From: CAZUVM01 sp964623885
GTDB taxonomy: Bacteria > Verrucomicrobiota > Verrucomicrobiia > Limisphaerales > UBA8199
Length of the DNA stretch: 52,902 bases
Direction of reading: 5' to 3'
NCBI GenBank assembly: GCA_964623885.1
Contig: CAZUVM010000150.1
Location: forward strand, 1 to 52,902
The notes below the pieces were generated by a model. That model saw only the letters and a list, made by a program, of their open reading frames with translations. It did no database searches and had not been told where the DNA came from. Positions 25,643-34,822 of the stretch are shown piece by piece (within the stretch, counting starts at the first letter, position 1; each line of letters starts with the position of its first letter). The position numbers were made by a program, and so were the translations under genes.

Positions 25643-26452
25643 TCACCCGCCGAGCGCGGCCTTGAGCTTGGTTTTCCAACGTTGCCAGGCCGCTTCCCGC
25701 GCGGTTTTATCGCCGGCGCGCGCATCCGGCGATTCGCCCCCGCGCATGAACCCGTGCCCGGCATCCTGGTAAGTCACCGGGTCATATTCCTTCCCCGCTT
25801 GCTTCATTAACTCCACGCTTTTGGTCACGGTTGAGGTGACCCGGGCGTCGTTGCCGCCGTAGAAACCGTAGACGGGACAGGAGATACGGGTTATGTCTTC
25901 AATCCGCTCCGGGCCGGTCCCGTAAAACACAAAGGCCGCCGCCAAATCTTTTTCATTGGTCGCGAATCGGAATGACTGGCCGCCGCCCCAGCAAAATCCA
26001 CCTACCGCGACCTTGCCGTTGCAGGCCGGCAGCTTCCGCACGTACTCCATCGCTGCTTTCAAATCGCCGGTGACTTGATCCGCAGGCAAGGACGAGATCG
26101 CTTTGCGCACGGCATCGTTGCCTCCCAACTCGGCCGTTCCCCCGCCGCCGGGCGCCGTCCCCGAAAGCAAGTCGGGCGCGATGGCAATGTAACCGGCTTC
26201 GGCCAATTGGTCTGCCACGCCGCGCACCCAATCGGTCAGCCCGAAAATCTCATGAATGACCAAAACCGCGCCGGCTTTGTCTTTCACTTCAGGATACGCA
26301 ATAAAACAGTTCACCTCCCGCGAGCCGTTTTTGACTTTTACCCATTCCATATGCCGTGGTGATTTTTCCAGCCTGGCCTTGGCCCAGTCCTGGGCCGTGG
26401 CCGTGAACGCCGCCAGAACGGCGGCTGAAACAACCCACAATGTCCGATTCAT
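25643..26452 (-). CDS. Secreted dienelactone hydrolase family protein
   Basis: From the ATG at 26452 the protein has 269 residues with a signal peptide (NRTLWVVSAAVLAAFTATA, cleavage near AQDW). The alpha/beta-hydrolase core matches dienelactone hydrolases: VIHEIFGLTDWVRG with the activating Glu, the nucleophile elbow GGFCWGGGQ with Cys, GGNDARV with Asp, and DAGHGFMR with His. The substrate is probably an ester or lactone, not necessarily a dienelactone. The longer frame to 26512 lacks a signal peptide. It is flanked on both sides by hairpin-cluster repeats. Confidence 0.88.
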   Translation of the reverse strand: MNRTLWVVSAAVLAAFTATAQDWAKARLEKSPRHMEWVKVKNGSREVNCFIAYPEVKDKAGAVLVIHEIFGLTDWVRGVADQLAEAGYIAIAPDLLSGTAPGGGGTAELGGNDAVRKAISSLPADQVTGDLKAAMEYVRKLPACNGKVAVGGFCWGGGQSFRFATNEKDLAAAFVFYGTGPERIEDITRISCPVYGFYGGNDARVTSTVTKSVELMKQAGKEYDPVTYQDAGHGFMRGGESPDARAGDKTAREAAWQRWKTKLKAALGG

Positions 26453-26476
26453 GATTAGTATTGGATTTGAGACAAA

Positions 26477-26611
26477 GTAGCCGAGCTTCAAAGCTTTGCA
26501 ACCCGGAGGCAATTCGGCCGCCAGGAAGTAGATACGGGCATCTACGCCTGCGGGTCATGGCGCCACAAATCGGGGCGAGACTTGAACTCGCAGCCGGGAC
26601 GGCTGCGCTAC
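26477..26611. repeat. GTAGCGCAG hairpin-cluster repeat, intergenic copy 2
   Basis: Read on the minus strand it begins GTAGCGCAGCCGTCCCGGCT and contains the hairpin GCAGCCGTCCCGGCTGC and CCCGATTTGTGGCGCC; it closes with CTAC at 26477-26480. The outer GTAG/CTAC framing and stem-TCC-stem hairpins are those of the other copies. It occupies most of the 250-base divergent spacer between the dienelactone hydrolase and amidohydrolase genes. Confidence 0.5.
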
Positions 26612-26702
26612 GGTTTAATGCCCCCCAGTTGCAATCACACCCGGATGGATCGAGCATCTGGACGGTCGGCGAAACCGTGCTAACTTTGCCTCATTGTCCC
26701 TT

Positions 26703-28046
26703 ATGAAATATCCAGGCATGCTGCGTCTGCTTATGGTGGTTCCGGTTGCTTGCGCGATCTACGCTCGGGCCGCCGAAAACGAGAGCTCAACTGCTTCCGA
26801 TAAGCGCGCCCCCGCACGGATCGCGTTGAAGGCCGGCCGCCTGCTGGATGTGCGCACCGGCGAAATGACGACCAATGCTGTCATTATGGTTGAGGACGAT
26901 CGCGTAACCGGTATTGGCACGAGCGCACCTGAGGGTGTGCAGGTGATCGATCTCTCCGGGCTGACGATTCTGCCGGGATTGACAGATTGCCACGCGCATA
27001 TTCTAGGAAATCCGAAAGATGAGTCGGCCACCGCAGATTTGCGCATGTCTTCGGCCCAGGGCGTAATCTGGGGCGTGCATAACTTGCAGGTATGGCTGGA
27101 TCACGGATTCACATCCCTGCGTGTTGCCGGCGAAGCCGACCTTGGCTACGGCCAGCTAGCGCTCCGAGACAGCATCGAACAAGGTCTAATCACGGGCCCG
27201 CGGATCGTGTCCGCGGGCAATTTCGTCAGCGTGACCGGCGGCCACGGCGATGCCGACGTGTTGGCACCCGATCAGGAATTGCCGCGACGCCCTAATCTCG
27301 CTGACACGGTGGACGATGTGAACCGGGCTGTGCGCCGCGACATTAAACACGGCGCGGATTGGATTAAACTGATGGCGACTGGCGGCGTTATGGATCCGAA
27401 CAGCGATTACCGGGTCCAGGAGCTAAGCGAGGAACAAATGGCGCGTGCGGTCGAGGTGGCGCACCGCGCCGGCAAGCGGGTTATGGCCCACGCCGAAGGC
27501 ACGGCCGGCATCAAGGCCGCCGCCCGCGCCGGTGTGGATTCAATCGAACATGGCACAGTGTTAGATGAAGAAGGTGCCACCTTGATGGCGGAGAAAGGCA
27601 TGTGGCTGGTGCCTACGCTCTTTACGTTCCAACACGGCGTGGAGGTGGGCGCGTCCCATGGCGCGGATCCGGCGAGTGTCGAAAAAGGCAAAGAGATCCT
27701 GAAATTGCAGCAGCCGGCTTTTGCGCTTGCCTTGAAGCATCATTTGAAAATCGCGTATGGCGTGGACGACGATCCGGATTTTGTTTCGAAAGAGTTTGGG
27801 GCGCTGGTCCACGGCGGAATGACGCCGTTGCAAGCGATTCAAGCCGCCACCGTGAACGCGTCTCAATTGCTGGGCCGTGAAAAGGAGATCGGCACGGTGG
27901 AACCCGGCAAGTACGCCGACCTGGTGGCGGTCGAAGGCGATCCGCTAAAGGACATCGGCGCTATGGAGCACGTCGTGTTCGTGATGAAAGGCGGCGAGGT
28001 GATCAAGAACCAGACGTCACGGACAGGAAGTGGTGCGCAGCCCTGA
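26703..28046 (+). CDS. Secreted amidohydrolase (Xaa-Pro dipeptidase / imidazolonepropionase-like)
   Basis: The 447 residues begin with a signal peptide (MLRLLMVVPVACAIYARAA). The metal-dependent hydrolase core shows DCHAHI (His97, His99), a lysine in DWIKLMATGG that is probably the carboxylated bridging residue, VMAHAEG, SIEHGT and AYGVDDDPDF with the final Asp, then TVEPGKYADLVAVEGDP typical of the C-terminal small domain. Close relatives cleave Xaa-Pro dipeptides or cyclic amides; the exact substrate is unknown. The ATG at 26703 is favoured over an in-frame TTG three codons earlier. Confidence 0.88.
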   Translation: MKYPGMLRLLMVVPVACAIYARAAENESSTASDKRAPARIALKAGRLLDVRTGEMTTNAVIMVEDDRVTGIGTSAPEGVQVIDLSGLTILPGLTDCHAHILGNPKDESATADLRMSSAQGVIWGVHNLQVWLDHGFTSLRVAGEADLGYGQLALRDSIEQGLITGPRIVSAGNFVSVTGGHGDADVLAPDQELPRRPNLADTVDDVNRAVRRDIKHGADWIKLMATGGVMDPNSDYRVQELSEEQMARAVEVAHRAGKRVMAHAEGTAGIKAAARAGVDSIEHGTVLDEEGATLMAEKGMWLVPTLFTFQHGVEVGASHGADPASVEKGKEILKLQQPAFALALKHHLKIAYGVDDDPDFVSKEFGALVHGGMTPLQAIQAATVNASQLLGREKEIGTVEPGKYADLVAVEGDPLKDIGAMEHVVFVMKGGEVIKNQTSRTGSGAQP

Positions 28047-28052
28047 GGGGGA

Positions 28053-28235
28053 GTCCGAAGTTCGAAGTCCGAAGGACAAAGCTGCCGAAGCCCAACTTAA
28101 TGCCTCAGTTTGGTAGGGACCGTTTGCCAAACGGGCCGTTCCCGGTCGCCTCGGCGAGGCGGTCCTACCCAAGCACTCAAGAGTTACCCCAAGTTCGAGT
28201 TTCTGGAATTCGGATTTCGGAATTCGCCATTCGGG
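28053..28235. repeat. Inverted period-7 stutter arrays flanking a cloverleaf-like palindrome
   Basis: The left array at 28053-28080 is GTCCGAA, GTTCGAA, GTCCGAA, GGACAAA. The right array at 28208-28235 is ATTCGGA, TTTCGGA, ATTCGCC, ATTCGGG. Between them, 28112-28169 is a compact palindrome: outer stem GGTAGGGACCG with CGGTCCTACC, and inner hairpins CCGTTTGCCAAACGG and CGCCTCGGCGAGGCG. The left array starts 6 bases after the amidohydrolase stop, and the right one ends 7 bases before the stop of the convergent lipoprotein gene. Confidence 0.65.
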
Positions 28236-28242
28236 GTTTTGA

Positions 28243-30600
28243 TTATCGGTGTGATCCGCCGCCGCTATGGCCACCGCCACCGCCGCCCATGCTCCCGCCA
28301 CTGCTGTGGCCGCCGCCACCACCACTACTCACGCTACCGTGACTGCTGCCACCGCCGGTCCAGCCGGCGCGTCCGGCACCATTGGGAGCTGGTGCGCCAT
28401 GCGGTGAGCCAGCGGGCCCGCCATAAGGGTACCCACCATGCGAATAGCTCGGAGAGCCGGACCAGTGGCCACCGTAATAGCTGCCAGCGCCGTAGCCGGA
28501 GAATCCAGACCTCGGTGTCAGCGGCGCGCTGACCGCTCGAGGCGAGCGCCAGCCGTTCGCACTGCTCGTTTGATGAGGCGCCATTCCGGCAACCGAGTTT
28601 CCGCGCGGGGTGAACGTTGTGTTGGAGACGTTCCGCACGGCAGCGTGTTGACCGGCTGCGAGGGTGCCCGTGCGTGAATTATAGGAGCGGCCGTAAAGAG
28701 GTGTCGGGGGAGCAGTGCCGGCGCCGGCGCGCGCTGCAGCTCCGACGGCAGAGCCGCTGGCGTACACGTTGCGCGCGGTGCTCACCGACCCATGCCAGGC
28801 AACCGCGCCATGGTGCCAACCGCAGTATGGCCCCCACCACGGGTGTGGCGGATGACAGCCCCACCACCCGTAAGGGCCATACCAGTAGCCCCAGCCGAAC
28901 CCGATCGTGAAACTCCAACCGTACCACGGCGTCCAACAAGGGCCCCAGCCGAAACCCCAGGTGTAGGGCCAGCCGTACCAAACCGTTCCGACCCACGGCG
29001 GGTAATAATAGCCGGTGCCATAAACCACGACTCCGTCCTGAACTTCGGTGCCCCAGTAGCCCGGCGTGTAGCCTTCATAGACGTTATCCGGGGTAACGCC
29101 GTACACCTGCACGTAAGTAAGGTAATGAAGCGGCGAGGTGACAGGAATGGTGTAGATGACGGGCGGCACCGAGGCCGCGACCGTCCACGGACCACTTATC
29201 GAGTTGGCATAAAACCATACGCCGTTCTGGCAGGCATACCAGGATTGGTCGTCAACCTTGATAATGGGCGTGCCGCTATTGACGACATACGAGAGCGGTG
29301 TTCCGGCGATCGGTTCCAGTCGAGGTGGCCCATCGATTTGCGGGTTGGGCATTTGCTCGGTTCTAGCGACCTTGGCGCTTTGAGGAATGCTGTTGGCGAT
29401 CACCGCTTCGGTCGCCTGCGGCGTTCCCGGCACGCTGGCCTTCACATTTTCCTTCGGACTGTTGTCCGGGATCGCAGCAAAGTCGCGGGGCAAATGATCG
29501 GCCGGGACGTACTGCCACGGTCCCTGCAGGTTTGCGGCGCGAAACCAGCGCCCGGAACTCAGGACGTAGGTTTGCTGATCGTCCGTCGATTTGAAGATAT
29601 TGGCGCTGGTGTTTGCCACATAGAGCAGGTGCGTATCGGCAATCGGAACGAAATCGGGTTGGCCCTCAATAACAAGCAGTTCGGCTGGTTCGGTGCTGAC
29701 GTAAACGACCGGCGCGGTGGCCGGCGTCAGCGTCGGCGGCAGGTTTGTGCTGGATTCGGAACGTCCGTCCATCAGGTCGACCGGGGTTGCAGCGGCTTGA
29801 GCCTGGCGTTCCACTTCGCTCGCGCCTTGCGGCGGCGCCGAGGCAACGGTCCAGGGACCATCCAGGCTGGGCGCCTGGAGGTACCCATTGAGCACATGCA
29901 CATAAACCTGGCCGGACTTGTCCCTGATCAGGAGCATGCGCGTGTTCAGCACGCGTTCCAGTTCTGTGCCGGGCACCGGTCGAAAAACTGGTGGTCCGTC
30001 GATGGACACTAACACGCCAGGCTTGTTTGAAACGATGAACTTCGGAGGCGCATTGTTGAGTTTTTGTGGTATCGCTTGGACTGGCATCGGCGCGACAAAA
30101 CTGCTTTCCAGCCGGTCCAGTGGAAGCCCGGCCAATTCTTTGGGAAAGGTGTCGCTCAATTGGCGGAAGTATTCCAGGTTATGCGCTCGTTCGGCCGGAA
30201 AATCCCCGCTCTTAAGTTGGATGTTTTCCAACGAAACCGTGTTCTTGGTTTTGTCGACCAGCGTCAGCGCCTCGATAGTAACCACGCCAAAAGTTGGCTG
30301 TGGTTGTCCGGCGCGTTGTGTGCCGACCGCCTGGCGGGCGACCAGTTGCCTTCCGTTCCAGGAATCGACCTGCGGCTCATAAAGCAGGTTGGTGGTGTCG
30401 CCACTCACAAAAGTGCGCGGCCAGGTCGATTCCGCCGGCGCACCCGCGGCGGCAGGACTAGGTGCCGACACATAGCCTGCCTGCATGGACGGATTGTAAT
30501 TGGGCGGAACATACGCTTCCTCCGTGCCCGGCTTAGTCGCGCAGGACGCCAGCACCAAGGCGGTGCCAGTCAGGAGAATAGATTGTTGAAGCGGCTTCAT
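28243..30600 (-). CDS. Large lipoprotein with three tandem repeats and a W/G/Y-rich domain
   Basis: About 785 residues. Lipoprotein signal MKPLQQSILLTGTALVLASC (lipobox LASC). Three repeats of about 65-75 residues, at roughly 188-260, 299-372 and 418-482, share the pattern GPPxFxP-GTxL-yV-xxxx-GxWfxA-GPWxxV. A stretch at about 534-605 is extremely rich in Trp, Gly, Tyr and Pro (WYGWPYTWGFGWGP), and the last ~180 residues are Gly/Ser-rich low complexity. It is probably an envelope protein; I recognise no named family for the repeats. The ATG at 30600 is preferred to the GTG two codons earlier. A long antisense frame on the plus strand is a composition artefact. Confidence 0.75.
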   Translation of the reverse strand: MKPLQQSILLTGTALVLASCATKPGTEEAYVPPNYNPSMQAGYVSAPSPAAAGAPAESTWPRTFVSGDTTNLLYEPQVDSWNGRQLVARQAVGTQRAGQPQPTFGVVTIEALTLVDKTKNTVSLENIQLKSGDFPAERAHNLEYFRQLSDTFPKELAGLPLDRLESSFVAPMPVQAIPQKLNNAPPKFIVSNKPGVLVSIDGPPVFRPVPGTELERVLNTRMLLIRDKSGQVYVHVLNGYLQAPSLDGPWTVASAPPQGASEVERQAQAAATPVDLMDGRSESSTNLPPTLTPATAPVVYVSTEPAELLVIEGQPDFVPIADTHLLYVANTSANIFKSTDDQQTYVLSSGRWFRAANLQGPWQYVPADHLPRDFAAIPDNSPKENVKASVPGTPQATEAVIANSIPQSAKVARTEQMPNPQIDGPPRLEPIAGTPLSYVVNSGTPIIKVDDQSWYACQNGVWFYANSISGPWTVAASVPPVIYTIPVTSPLHYLTYVQVYGVTPDNVYEGYTPGYWGTEVQDGVVVYGTGYYYPPWVGTVWYGWPYTWGFGWGPCWTPWYGWSFTIGFGWGYWYGPYGWWGCHPPHPWWGPYCGWHHGAVAWHGSVSTARNVYASGSAVGAAARAGAGTAPPTPLYGRSYNSRTGTLAAGQHAAVRNVSNTTFTPRGNSVAGMAPHQTSSANGWRSPRAVSAPLTPRSGFSGYGAGSYYGGHWSGSPSYSHGGYPYGGPAGSPHGAPAPNGAGRAGWTGGGSSHGSVSSGGGGGHSSGGSMGGGGGGHSGGGSHR

Positions 30601-30923
30601 AGGCACTGCAGATTCTAAAAGGGTTTGCTACACAGCGCGCTGCCTTGAGGTGGCGAGGGCACTTTCATGCGAACTTCTATTAACTGCTACACTGTCGCAT
30701 AAAATCATTAAAGATCCATTAACGTAACATTAAATCTTTGTCCAAAACCGTCCTTCTGAATCATTCATGGCCAATCGAACACATATCTTTTAGACTTGGA
30801 ATTCAACGCCGGAATTCAAGCGCGATTTGCTTGGAACAGATTGTCTGGACGATACTTACCCAAATCGCTGTGAATTGGCTATATCGAGTCCTGAGGTGCG
30901 GTGCAGAAAAACCACGGCCATCT
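30601..30923. other. 323-base divergent spacer, AT-richer than its surroundings
   Basis: It lies between the divergent lipoprotein and sialidase genes. The reading frame of the sialidase stays open upstream to a TTG at 30738, but that stretch has no signal peptide or family match. The spacer holds three phased CATTAA words (separate entry). No convincing -35/-10 pair was found for either gene. Confidence 0.5.
30706..30733. promoter_or_regulatory. Three CATTAA words at exact 11-base spacing
   Basis: CATTAA occurs at 30706, 30717 and 30728, one DNA turn apart. Tandem ~11-base direct repeats are how OmpR/PhoB-type response regulators commonly bind, so this may be an operator for the sialidase or the divergent lipoprotein gene. 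The words are short and AT-rich, so chance is possible. Confidence 0.35.
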
Positions 30924-32090
30924 GTGATCCGGTGCAACCGTCTCTTCTTGGCCGCAGCTTCGTGGCTTGTCACAGCCTTGGCTGGAATCATGGCTCCTTC
31001 CGTCGCGTTAGCGGCGCCGGCCTTAGAGCAAAGCGACGTTTTTGTTTCCGGCATCGACGGCTATCACACGTATCGTATCCCGGCGCTCGCCACTTCGAAA
31101 AAAGGAACGGTACTGGCGTTTTGCGAGGGCCGGAAAAACAGCGGGAGCGACAGTGGCCAGGTGGACTTGTTGTTGAAGCGTTCAACCGATGGCGGTCTCA
31201 CATGGCGGTCTCAACAAATCGTCTGGGCCGACGGCACGAACACCTGCGGCAATCCGACGGCGGTGGTGGACCAGGTTACGGGCGATATCTGGCTGTTGAT
31301 GACCTGGAACTGTGGCGCAGACAGCGAGCGCGCTATCGACGCGGGCAAAGGAATCGATACGCGCCGTGTTTTCATAACTTACAGCAGCGATGACGGCGTC
31401 ACCTGGGCGGCGCCATGCGAGATCACGCAGCAAGTGAAACAGCCGCAGTGGCGCTGGTATGCCACGGGCCCGGGCAATGGGATTCAACTCACGCGCGGCC
31501 GATACGCGGGCCGCTTGGTGATTCCCGCCAATCATACTGACCACACCGCTGCTTCCCGGCATCCCTCGCATTCGCATGTGATTTATTCCGACGACCACGG
31601 CCGGACGTGGCATTTGGGCGGCGTTGAGGAGGAAATGACAAACGAGTCAGCGGTTTTGGAGTGCGCCGATGGTTCCTTGCTTCAGAATATGCGCTCGTAT
31701 CACGGAAAGCATCTGCGCGCGGTAGCAACGAGCTCGGATGGAGGCTTGAACTGGTCGCCGGTCAAGTTGGATCCGGCGCTCATCGAGCCCGTTTGTCAGG
31801 CGAGCTTGTTGCGGTATTCGTGGCCCGAATCAGGCAAACCCGGGATCGTTTTGTTCTCCAATCCGGCCAGCACGCGACGTGAGAATCTTACAGTGCGCTT
31901 GAGCTATGACGACGGCGCAACGTGGCCGGTGAGCCGCGTTCTGAACCCGGGACCAGCCGCTTATTCCTCCATGGCTGTTTTGCCCGACCAGAAGCTCGGC
32001 TGCCTCTACGAATGCGGCACAAAGGCGCCCTACGAAAAAATTGTGCTTGCGAGGTTTCCGGTGGCGTGGGTCCTCAACAGGGCTCAATGA
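30924..32090 (+). CDS. Secreted exo-alpha-sialidase (GH33-like)
   Basis: It would release terminal sialic acids from glycans outside the cytoplasm. The chosen GTG start gives 388 residues with a signal peptide (RLFLAAASWLVTALAGIMAP, cleavage near ALAA). The arginine-bearing motif YHTYRIPALA is the sialidase FRIP-type motif, and five Asp-box motifs follow: STDGGLTW, SSDDGVTW, SDDHGRTW, SSDGGLNW and SYDDGATW. A Glu in ESAVLECADGSL may be the nucleophile-activating residue. A TTG at 30738 or GTG at 30870 would lengthen the N-terminus but place the hydrophobic segment too far inside. No transporter or nan catabolic gene is adjacent. Confidence 0.88.
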   Translation: MIRCNRLFLAAASWLVTALAGIMAPSVALAAPALEQSDVFVSGIDGYHTYRIPALATSKKGTVLAFCEGRKNSGSDSGQVDLLLKRSTDGGLTWRSQQIVWADGTNTCGNPTAVVDQVTGDIWLLMTWNCGADSERAIDAGKGIDTRRVFITYSSDDGVTWAAPCEITQQVKQPQWRWYATGPGNGIQLTRGRYAGRLVIPANHTDHTAASRHPSHSHVIYSDDHGRTWHLGGVEEEMTNESAVLECADGSLLQNMRSYHGKHLRAVATSSDGGLNWSPVKLDPALIEPVCQASLLRYSWPESGKPGIVLFSNPASTRRENLTVRLSYDDGATWPVSRVLNPGPAAYSSMAVLPDQKLGCLYECGTKAPYEKIVLARFPVAWVLNRAQ

Positions 32091-32248
32091 ATGGACAGGA
32101 TGAACAGGAATTACAGGATGAAAGCAGATTTGGCTGCTGCCCGGAATTCTGTTGCGATTCGTTGCCCGATCTAACGCACTGACCAGACTGTAAAGCCACT
32201 GCTGCCTTTCGACGTGCATTTTTGGGAGGCCACGGTACAACTTTTCAC

Positions 32249-34822
32249 ATGACGCTTAGTGAAGCCAGGGTCCGTCATGCGCAACTCGTCGAGGAAATCC
32301 GGCGGCACGATCACGCCTATTACGTGCTGGCCCAGCCGACGATACTCGATGCGGAATATGATCTGCTTTTCCAGCAGTTGCTTGATCTCGAAAAGAAGTT
32401 CCCGAAGTTGGCTACGCCAGACTCGCCAACCCAAAGAGTCGGCGGGGAGCCCGTTGGTTCCTTTGCGCGAGTCGAGCACCTCGTGCCGATGTTGTCACTA
32501 GAAAAAATAGAGCCGGCCAAGGAGCCGACCGAGAAGGATGAGCCAGATACTGAGCGTCGGCATCGCCTACAGGATGAGAATACAGTAAAGCGGCTCAAAG
32601 ATTTCGACCGCATCATTCGGAAACATCTAAACAAATCCGAAATCGATTACGTGTTGGAACCCAAGGTCGACGGAGTTTCCATTAGCGTGCATTACAAGTT
32701 TGGAGAGCTCAGCAGGGGCGTAACTCGCGGAGATGGTCGATTTGGTGACGACATAACCTCGAACATTAAGGCCATAAAATCTATCCCGCTGAAACTGACC
32801 CTTGCGAATCCGCCAGCTCTTCTTGAAGTGCGAGGCGAGGCGTACATCTCAAAAAATAGATTTAATGAGCTAAACGCAAAGCTGGGTGCCGAAGGGCGTG
32901 ACCCATTTCCAAACGCTCGAAACGCAACCGCCGGAACGCTTAAGCAGCTCGACCCAAAAATTGTTGCTCGCCGCCCCATCAGTGCCGTGTTTTACGCCGT
33001 CGGAGCTTGCGAAGGAATTGATTTTTCCACTCACTCGGAGGTTCTAGAGTCGCTGAAGAGATTCGGATTACCCACTCAGTCGTTTTGGAAAGTTTGCAGG
33101 GGGATGGATGAGGTGCTCGCAAACTACAACAAAGAAATCGTATCCGGCTACGACGAGACCAAAGACCTGAGGACGAGAGTGCCGTATGAAATAGACGGCA
33201 TCGTTCTCAAGGTCAACAATATGGCGGATTGGAAATCAATCCCGCAGAAACCGCGGGCACCTGGTTACGCGATAGTACACAAACCAATCCCCTGGATCAC
33301 CCCGGCTGAGACAATCCTGAAGGCAATCACGGTACAGGTTGGGAGAACCGGTGTGCTTACGCCCGTCGCAGAGTTGGATCCGGTATTCGTCCAGGGCTCG
33401 ACAATCTCCCGGGCTACGTTGCATAACGAAGACGAGATCAAACGGAAGGATATACGAATTGGAGATTCGGTCGTGATTCGCAAAGCGGGAATGGTCATCC
33501 CTGAGGTCCAGAGTGTGCTAAAATCGAAACGACCTCCTGGAGCTCAACCCTTCGATCTTTTCGAATACGTCGCCGGCAAATGCCCGGCATGCGGTGGCCC
33601 AATAGCTAAGGAGAAGGTGTCTGCAGGAAACAAAGAGGAGGTAGCCTGGCGTTGCTTGAATGTTGCAGGGTGCCCCGCTCAAAAAGTGGGGCGAATTGAA
33701 CATTTTGCGCAAAGGAAGGCTCTGGAGCTAGAATCCCTAGGAGGGATCGTAGCAGAGAAGTTAGTCCTGCGACGTCTAGTGGATGAGCCGCTCGATCTGT
33801 TTGAGCTAACTCAAGACAGGTTGGCCCAACTTAATCTTGGAACAGAGGACGAGCCGAGGCTTTTCGGACAGAAGAATGCGGCCAAACTTGTAGCAGCGGT
33901 CGAGCGCGCTCGCCGACTGCCCCTCTCTCGTTGGTTATTCGCCTTGGGCATTATCAATATTGGTGAGGTGACAGCTCACGAAATCGCTCGGCTGCACAAA
34001 GACTTGGCCGATGTGGCCCAATCTCCCATTCTGAAAGAAATAGTCACGATGGAGCATTATCGACAGGCCATTAAGAATACTAGAGCCGCGGAAAAATCCC
34101 AGTTGCCAAAAACCAAAACTTCGCAGCAAAAAAGAGATGAGGAAGCATACAGCCGCAGCCTCCTCGCTTTAAAAGGAGAACTCGACGAACGCGCCAAAGG
34201 CAGCCCCAAATTGAAAACCCAACTGGATTCCGAGAGAGCGAAACTGGAGGGTCGGCGTCTAAATCTCCAGCAAGAAGAACAGCAAATTGAGGCCGCGATC
34301 GAGAATTCTGAACAGGAGGACACCAAGAAAGAACTTCGAACTAAGCTTTCCAAGTTGAGGAGTACATTGAAACGTGTCGAACCTCAGATGCTTAAGGTGG
34401 GGATTCACGAAGCCATTGGACCTGTTGTGGCAGACAGCGTCTTGAAATTCTTCGACTCAGATGTTGGGAAAAGACTCCTCGAACGACTAGAAAGTATGCG
34501 CATATGGCCTTGTGGTGGCCTATGTGAGGAAATCCTCGATTCGGACTCAGGATCCTTCTCAGAAAAAATTTTTGTGCTCACGGGCACGCTCACTTCGATG
34601 ACCCGCGACGAGGCCGCCGAAGAGATCCGTAAACGCGGAGGGAAGGTTACAAATTCGGTCAGCAAGACCACAACCTTCCTTATTGTGGGTGAGAACGCCG
34701 GTGCTACGAAAAGCGAACAAGCAAGGAAACTGGGAGTGGAGGAAGTGAATGAACAGCAGTTCATAACGATGCTGGGTCTGAAACAGGATAACAAGTACGG
34801 CAACCAACAGCGGCTTTTATGA
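32249..34822 (+). CDS. ligA: NAD+-dependent DNA ligase, enlarged
   Basis: It seals nicks using NAD+. The 857 residues have the Ia domain (HAYYVLAQPTILDAEYD), adenylation domain with KVDG (Lys139), OB fold (TGVLTPVAELDPV), Cys4 zinc finger (CPACGG, later CLNVAGC), HhH region and a C-terminal BRCT (FSEKIFVLTGTLTSMTRDEA). Typical LigA is about 670. The excess is a charged insertion after PMLSLEK (about residues 88-115) and a ~110-residue coiled coil inside the HhH domain (about 594-715). A GC drop begins near the first insertion, suggesting a recombined segment. The ATG at 32249 is preferred to an in-frame TTG at 32222. It overlaps the next gene by four bases. Confidence 0.93.
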   Translation: MTLSEARVRHAQLVEEIRRHDHAYYVLAQPTILDAEYDLLFQQLLDLEKKFPKLATPDSPTQRVGGEPVGSFARVEHLVPMLSLEKIEPAKEPTEKDEPDTERRHRLQDENTVKRLKDFDRIIRKHLNKSEIDYVLEPKVDGVSISVHYKFGELSRGVTRGDGRFGDDITSNIKAIKSIPLKLTLANPPALLEVRGEAYISKNRFNELNAKLGAEGRDPFPNARNATAGTLKQLDPKIVARRPISAVFYAVGACEGIDFSTHSEVLESLKRFGLPTQSFWKVCRGMDEVLANYNKEIVSGYDETKDLRTRVPYEIDGIVLKVNNMADWKSIPQKPRAPGYAIVHKPIPWITPAETILKAITVQVGRTGVLTPVAELDPVFVQGSTISRATLHNEDEIKRKDIRIGDSVVIRKAGMVIPEVQSVLKSKRPPGAQPFDLFEYVAGKCPACGGPIAKEKVSAGNKEEVAWRCLNVAGCPAQKVGRIEHFAQRKALELESLGGIVAEKLVLRRLVDEPLDLFELTQDRLAQLNLGTEDEPRLFGQKNAAKLVAAVERARRLPLSRWLFALGIINIGEVTAHEIARLHKDLADVAQSPILKEIVTMEHYRQAIKNTRAAEKSQLPKTKTSQQKRDEEAYSRSLLALKGELDERAKGSPKLKTQLDSERAKLEGRRLNLQQEEQQIEAAIENSEQEDTKKELRTKLSKLRSTLKRVEPQMLKVGIHEAIGPVVADSVLKFFDSDVGKRLLERLESMRIWPCGGLCEEILDSDSGSFSEKIFVLTGTLTSMTRDEAAEEIRKRGGKVTNSVSKTTTFLIVGENAGATKSEQARKLGVEEVNEQQFITMLGLKQDNKYGNQQRLL

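Noticed and set aside
28792..30012. 406-codon plus-strand frame opposite the large lipoprotein
   Set aside because: Arg/Gly/Val-rich composition produced by antisense of the low-complexity gene.
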